Shown here: positions 6,969-10,067 of the stretch, piece by piece | Layout of the letters: each line of letters begins with the position of its first letter | How positions within the stretch are numbered: the stretch's first letter is position 1 | NCBI GenBank assembly: GCA_029054965.1 | Contig: JAIDEF010000267.1 | Location: forward strand, 1 to 10,067 | Length of the DNA stretch: 10,067 nucleotides | Source: Eubacterium sp. | GTDB taxonomy: Bacteria > Bacillota > Clostridia > Oscillospirales > Acutalibacteraceae | Direction: 5' to 3' | The notes under the pieces: generated by a model | What the model was told of the DNA's origin: nothing | Databases searched by the model: none | What the model saw: the letters and a program-made list of their open reading frames with translations, nothing else | Position numbers and translations under genes: made by a program

Positions 6969-7224
6969 ACAGATTATCAGAGATTGTATTTCTGCTTTAA
7001 TCTGCCCATTAGGTAAATTTTATCCTGACAAAAATTACGGAAGCAGACTGAACGGGCAAGCTGATATAAACAGCCTGCTTTGTGCAGCAAGACTTGCTGT
7101 CAACAATATAAATGGTATATATATAAAAAACGGAAAAACAGAGGATAACAAGCTGATATTATCCGTCTTAATTAATGAAAAAGAAGAAAGGACAGTGATT
7201 ATTGACCTTGATGAGAGCATATGA
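6961..7224 (+). CDS. Baseplate wedge protein, gp25/XkdS-like
   Basis: An 87-residue protein starting at GTG 6961. The G-rich site GTGGGGTGA (6946-6953) is well spaced for it and too close for the alternative TTG at 6955. The core is LGKFYPDKNYGSRL (about 16-29), then a helix with LLCAARLAVNNINGI, then two strands (KLILSVLINEKEERTVIIDL). This is the gp25/gpW wedge pattern, in which the YGSRL segment and the following helix are conserved. In contractile phages gp25 is a core wedge part that contacts the baseplate J protein, whose gene comes next and overlaps by 23 bases. It is somewhat shorter than most homologues I know of. Confidence 0.72.
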   Translation: MTEQIIRDCISALICPLGKFYPDKNYGSRLNGQADINSLLCAARLAVNNINGIYIKNGKTEDNKLILSVLINEKEERTVIIDLDESI

Positions 7225-8281
7225 AGAAATTCTCAACAGAATGAAAAATGCATATTTCAATGAATGCGGTGAAGCAGTTGAAAAAAATTCAAGAACAGAA
7301 AAAAGACTTGAAATTCTTGCAAGTGAGCTCTTTTCAATATCCTGCTATGGTGATTATATTTTTAAGCAGGCTTTTGTACAGACTGCCACAGGAGACAGCC
7401 TTGACAAGCTTGGTGAGCTTAGAGGATGTATCAGAAAAAAGAAGGATTATGCTCACGGCGAACTTTATTTCACAATAAACGAGGCTGTAGACTATGATAC
7501 CGAAATACCACAGAATACAGTCTGCTCCGTGTCAGGCAAGCCCTTTCTCCAGTTTTCTGTTACTGAAGCTGCGATTATTCCTGCCGGTGAAACAGGAATA
7601 ATTGTTCCTGCGAAAGCAATTGACTGCGGAAACGATTATAATGCTGATGCTGGAACAGTTACCGTAATGGTTAATGCACCCATCGGAGTTGCAGCAGTTA
7701 CAAACCCTGCCGACTTTGATGGCGGATATGACGGAGAAAGCGACCTTGCGTACAGAAACAGAATACTCCGTCGCTTTGATGTTTTGCCAAATCAGCTTAA
7801 CACAACATCAATTGAAAACAACATTCTCTCTCTTGACTATGTAACTGACTGCAATGTTCCATTTTCAGACACTGCCAACAGAATAACTGTTTTTGTGTCT
7901 ACTAAGGACAATGAACTGACAGCACAGCAGATAACTGAAATAAGAGATAAAATTGCCATCGGCAAAATTGCGGCAATCACACGCAACGTAAACCTAGCAA
8001 AAAAGAAAAAATACACCTTGACCATTGAAATATTCTGTATGAAGGGCTTTGATAAAAAAGAAATAACAGAGCTTGTAACAGACCGAGTTAATAATATGGT
8101 TTCAGCCCTCAGAATAGGTCAGACACTTTCTCTTAAGGATATTTCAAAAATTATGTCTGATATTGAAGGCATCGTAGACCACAATATCTATTCAGACAAG
8201 GCAGAGGGTAATTTTATTTACTGCAAAAGTGACAAAATACTTAATTTAAAAAGTCTGGCGGTGAACTGCTTTGATGAATGA
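7202..8281 (+). CDS. Baseplate J-like protein (gp6/XkdT)
   Basis: A 359-residue wedge protein, the normal length for XkdT/gpJ. Two starts are possible. TTG 7202 has AAAGGA (7187-7192) nine bases upstream and is used here; ATG 7211 would have an 18-base spacing. Typical signatures are the N-terminal GDSLDKLGELRG (64-75), the central beta domain with PAGETGIIVPAKAIDCGNDYNA (127-148), and the diagnostic GGYDGESDLAYRNRILRRF (174-192). The C-terminal half contains alternating helices and strands that clamp adjacent wedges. It is the scaffold of the baseplate ring in contractile phages. Its presence is the clearest proof that the operon descends from a contractile-tail (Myo-type) phage, although no sheath gene is found. 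Confidence 0.92.
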   Translation: MTLMRAYEEILNRMKNAYFNECGEAVEKNSRTEKRLEILASELFSISCYGDYIFKQAFVQTATGDSLDKLGELRGCIRKKKDYAHGELYFTINEAVDYDTEIPQNTVCSVSGKPFLQFSVTEAAIIPAGETGIIVPAKAIDCGNDYNADAGTVTVMVNAPIGVAAVTNPADFDGGYDGESDLAYRNRILRRFDVLPNQLNTTSIENNILSLDYVTDCNVPFSDTANRITVFVSTKDNELTAQQITEIRDKIAIGKIAAITRNVNLAKKKKYTLTIEIFCMKGFDKKEITELVTDRVNNMVSALRIGQTLSLKDISKIMSDIEGIVDHNIYSDKAEGNFIYCKSDKILNLKSLAVNCFDE

Positions 8282-8834
8282 TATTGAAAAGAGAATTATT
8301 AAGCTTGCCGATTTAATCGGTATCGGCACTGAAGATAACGGCAAAGAGCTTGCAGAGCTGAAAGGATATGCAGAAGGCATTAAACTGATTTTAAGTGACC
8401 TTGAAAAAACGGCTTTACAGCTATCGCCTGAAACAGCAGAGGATATGGCACTCAGTCTTTTCTGCGATATGATGAGTATTGATTATATATTGAGTGACAG
8501 AGAAAAAAGAGAACTGATAAAAAAAGGCTTTTTAATGGACGGCATTCATTACACAAACGGTGAATTTGAAGAAAAACTGGCAGCCGCCCATTTTAACGCT
8601 CAGCTTTCTGCAGGCACTCTTACTCTTTCAAACTCAGCAGAACAAACGGCAGAAGATTATAAAAGGCTTGCAGAAATTATAAAAAACTATGCTTCACCAA
8701 ATCTTTTCATCACATTTGATGGTGACGGAATGACCTTTGAAAAATGGGACGCATTTGACTTTATGTTTGACGAATATGACAAGCTGAATTTCCCATTTTC
8801 AATGCTTGACACAATAAAAACGGAGGAACTATGA
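8274..8834 (+). CDS. Baseplate/tail protein in the XkdU (gpI) position
   Basis: A 186-residue protein starting at ATG 8274 after GGCGGTGA (8257-8264). It overlaps the stop of the J-like gene by 8 bases. The N-terminal half is strongly helical and acidic. The middle (KRELIKKGFLMDGIHYTNGEFEEKLAAAHF, about 81-110) and the C-terminal part (YKRLAEIIKNYASPNLFITFDG) resemble wedge-partner proteins that tie baseplate J to the fibre. The C-terminus FTFEKWDAF-like segment (GMTFEKWDAFDFMFDEYDKL) recalls DUF2313/XkdU-type proteins, which end in strands after 'W..LD'. Assignment rests mainly on gene order between J-like and fibre-like genes. Confidence 0.62.
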   Translation: MNDIEKRIIKLADLIGIGTEDNGKELAELKGYAEGIKLILSDLEKTALQLSPETAEDMALSLFCDMMSIDYILSDREKRELIKKGFLMDGIHYTNGEFEEKLAAAHFNAQLSAGTLTLSNSAEQTAEDYKRLAEIIKNYASPNLFITFDGDGMTFEKWDAFDFMFDEYDKLNFPFSMLDTIKTEEL

Positions 8835-9313
8835 GCAGTACTAATAAAACAGAAGTTTTAAGGTTAAATCAGTGGATAAGCTCAGATAAACCAAAACGTG
8901 AGGACTTCAACTATGACAACCAGGTAATTGAGAATAATTTTAATTACCACACAAGTGACAAATTCATCCACATTACACAGGGTGAAAGAGAAAACTGGAA
9001 TATGTTTTCATACAGCGGAATGTATTACGGCAATGGTAATATTGAAAGAACTATTGATACAGGATGCCCTTTTGAAGTATCCTTTGCAGTGGTATTTGCC
9101 AATAACAGACCGCTGTCGGTAACAAGATTTTCAGATTCAAAAAATCATAATTATATGGCATTTGCAGGAAAGCTCGCCAATAGCACAGGTATTAAGCTTA
9201 AAAATAATGGCAAACAGATAACTGTCAGTCAAAGTGCAACTGCCGTACTCAATAACGAATATATGAACCTGAATGAAGCAGGTGTAGCTTATTGCTATGT
9301 AATGTTCAGATAA
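8831..9313 (+). CDS. Tail-fibre-like receptor-binding protein
   Basis: A 160-residue protein with a 4-base ATGA overlap to the preceding gene and a CGGAGG site at 8821-8826. Its N-terminus, LRLNQWISSDKPKREDFNYDNQVIENNF (about 10-37), is the attachment motif seen at the start of many clostridial phage fibre proteins (LN.W..SD.P.REDFN.DN..I). THTSD-like repeats (NYHTSDKFIHITQGERENWN, 38-57) follow. The C-terminal 100 residues form a predicted beta-sandwich beginning SGMYYGNGNIERTIDTG and ending AYCYVMFR, like a small receptor-binding head. It is short, with a single fibre shaft segment, and no fibre chaperone is encoded. It is the last gene of the operon. Confidence 0.75.
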   Translation: MSSTNKTEVLRLNQWISSDKPKREDFNYDNQVIENNFNYHTSDKFIHITQGERENWNMFSYSGMYYGNGNIERTIDTGCPFEVSFAVVFANNRPLSVTRFSDSKNHNYMAFAGKLANSTGIKLKNNGKQITVSQSATAVLNNEYMNLNEAGVAYCYVMFR

Positions 9314-9318
9314 TGTTG

Positions 9319-9355
9319 AAAACGTCAGGAGCCGTTAGGTTCCTGACGTTTTTTT
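9319..9355 (+). terminator. Rho-independent terminator of the phage operon, possibly bidirectional
   Basis: A perfect inverted repeat pairs AAAACGTCAGGA (9319-9330) with TCCTGACGTTTT (9341-9352), with a 10-base loop and a run of seven T from 9349 to 9355. It begins five bases after the fibre stop codon. Read from the minus strand, the hairpin lies just after the stop of the gene ending at 9354 and is followed by four T, so it may end both convergent transcripts. Confidence 0.92.
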
Positions 9356-9611
9356 ATAATTTATTCTCTTCCTGGTATTCCTTTGAAAATTCTGTATTAA
9401 GCTCATCGGGAATAGGCACACCCATTTCCGTTACATTATCAGGCTGTACAGTCGGATTACTTGCCCAGCCTGCATACCTGTTTGTAATATCAGGATCAAG
9501 CTGGTATTTCTGCTCAAAGCTTCGCTTGTGCCTGTGGGTTTCGGCAGGCACATTGTAATTATTCAAACTGTTAATTGTCTGCTTTGAGTCTTTTTCGTTA
9601 TCCCTGCACAT
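9354..9611 (-). CDS. Small protein of unknown function, C-terminus weakly like DUF3787
   Basis: An 85-residue polar protein on the minus strand. The start at ATG 9611 has AAGGAG about seven bases upstream; a longer TTG-initiated form from 9629 is less likely. Visible segments are THRHKRSFEQKY, TNRYAGWASNPTVQPDN and a C-terminus of VPIPDELNTEFSKEYQEEN. The pattern of A-x-WA, then VxIP-x-E, then an acidic KEY-x-x-EN tail faintly recalls the small clostridial DUF3787 family, but I cannot confirm this. It overlaps the upstream small gene by 14 bases in another frame. It ends beside the phage operon terminator and is probably a host gene. No function is known to me. Confidence 0.6.
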   Translation of the reverse strand: MCRDNEKDSKQTINSLNNYNVPAETHRHKRSFEQKYQLDPDITNRYAGWASNPTVQPDNVTEMGVPIPDELNTEFSKEYQEENKL

Positions 9612-9753
9612 TACCGGCTCCTTCGGCAATTGCCTTTAAATCTTCAAGTGAATTGATTTTTGCACCGCTTTGAATGATTGACTCCTGCATCATTTCCGGC
9701 AGTGAATTAAAGTATTCCTGCATCTGCGGTGTTAAGTTAAACATATCGGGCAT
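9598..9753 (-). CDS. Small 51-residue protein of unknown function
   Basis: The frame on the minus strand starts MPDMFNLTPQMQEYFNSLPE and ends at TAA 9598-9600. ATG 9753 has a perfect AAAGGAG (9762-9768) eight bases upstream, so initiation is well supported. The motif of the form SLPEMMQESIIQSGAKINSLEDLK looks like short clostridial proteins of the 'QE..IMQSG....S.E.L..A' type that I have seen only as hypothetical genes. It lies 39 bases downstream of the hemW stop, so it could be co-transcribed with hemW. Its ribosome binding site sits in the 3' arm of a hairpin that also resembles the hemW terminator. It is too short for many gene finders. Confidence 0.65.
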   Translation of the reverse strand: MPDMFNLTPQMQEYFNSLPEMMQESIIQSGAKINSLEDLKAIAEGAGNVQG

Positions 9754-9756
9754 AAT

Positions 9757-9794
9757 AAAAACTCCTTTCAGCTTTAGTTTATCCGAAAGGAGTT
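9757..9794 (-). terminator. hemW 3' hairpin that overlaps the next gene's ribosome binding site
   Basis: On the minus strand AACTCCTTTC (9794-9785) pairs perfectly with GAAAGGAGTT (9769-9760) across a 15-base loop, and five T (9761-9757) overlap and follow the stem. This is a plausible modest intrinsic terminator directly after the hemW stop. The 3' arm contains the AAAGGAG of the downstream 51-residue gene, so the folded RNA would also hide that site. Confidence 0.65.
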
Positions 9795-10067
9795 AAATTA
9801 ATTCACTGATTATTAAATTGCTGACTAACATTCCGTCAGGTGTCAGGGCAATTTTTTTATCTGTTTCTGAAATCAGACCGGCCGAAACAAAAGCCGAAAA
9901 ATCTTTTTTTACAAGTTTTTTGTCAATACCGCTGCAAAGCCTCAGACCGAGCATTATTTTTTCGTCATCACTGCCGCCTGTACCGTCATCAATAAGATTA
10001 AAATCCTTATCATAATAAAAACGCCTGCCATTAAAATATGAATGTGCAGAAGCACCCAAACCAAGAT
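9793..10067 (-). CDS. hemW: HemW-like radical SAM heme chaperone, C-terminal fragment (continues past window end)
   Basis: The last 91 or so residues of a protein related to oxygen-independent coproporphyrinogen III oxidase. The conserved C-terminal signatures are present in order: LGLGASAHSYFNGRRFYY, then EKIMLGLRL, then GIDKK, and a winged-helix-like end FVSAGLISE...IALTPDGMLVSNLIISEL. Members of this family in Firmicutes are HemW, which handles heme delivery; the radical SAM core with its CxxxCxxC cysteines lies outside the window. It is read toward the phage operon, is intact at its 3' end, and gives the best evidence that this side is bacterial chromosome. The TTG near 10059 is internal, since the frame stays open to the edge. 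Confidence 0.88.
   Translation of the reverse strand, partial: LGLGASAHSYFNGRRFYYDKDFNLIDDGTGGSDDEKIMLGLRLCSGIDKKLVKKDFSAFVSAGLISETDKKIALTPDGMLVSNLIISELI

Noticed and set aside
879..9313. R-type tailocin (contractile bacteriocin) locus
   Set aside because: Tailocins keep sheath and tube and lose head genes. Here terminase, portal, protease and capsid are present while sheath and tube are missing, the reverse pattern.
9598..9629. Frameshift joining the two small minus-strand genes into one
   Set aside because: Each has its own well-spaced ribosome binding site and ATG, so two overlapping genes explain the data better.
9760..9794. Phage attachment site core
   Set aside because: The repeat is inverted and forms a terminator-like stem; no direct copy is visible elsewhere in the window.
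9793..10015. Plus-strand open frame opposite hemW
   Set aside because: It is a shadow of the hemW coding sequence with no ribosome binding site or recognisable product.

Overview
The window is AT-rich (my estimate is under 40% G+C). It uses Gram-positive style ribosome binding sites and ends in a hemW-like gene. This points to a low-GC Firmicute, most likely a clostridial (Ruminococcus/Oscillospirales-type) gut bacterium; no species can be named from the sequence. The first 33 bases closely match an Illumina Nextera transposase adapter. The left end is therefore a library artefact, and the window is probably a complete short-read contig.

Bases 34-9313 form one tightly packed plus-strand operon of phage virion genes, with gaps of at most about 13 bases or with stop/start overlaps. 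In order: terminase large subunit (5' end missing), portal, prohead protease with a scaffold-like tail, HK97-fold major capsid protein, three small neck/connector proteins, a 30-residue ORF, and then a contractile-tail (PBSX/Mu-like) baseplate set. That set is a LysM protein, hub, spike-like protein, gp25-like wedge, baseplate J protein, XkdU-position protein and a tail-fibre-like protein. A strong intrinsic terminator follows at once.

The main anomaly is what is absent. In PBSX-type phages the sheath, tube, tail assembly chaperone and tape-measure genes lie between the connectors and the LysM baseplate protein. Here only a 30-codon ORF occupies that slot. No holin or endolysin follows the fibre gene either. 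All remaining frames are open, so this is not an obviously decayed prophage. It could be a domesticated or GTA-like particle that has a head and a baseplate but no tail shaft, a deletion derivative, or an assembly artefact.

The right end (9354-10067) is minus strand and looks cellular: the C-terminal part of hemW, a hairpin that may both terminate hemW and mask the next ribosome binding site, and two small overlapping genes of unknown function. These converge on the phage terminator, leaving only 40 bases between the two stop codons.
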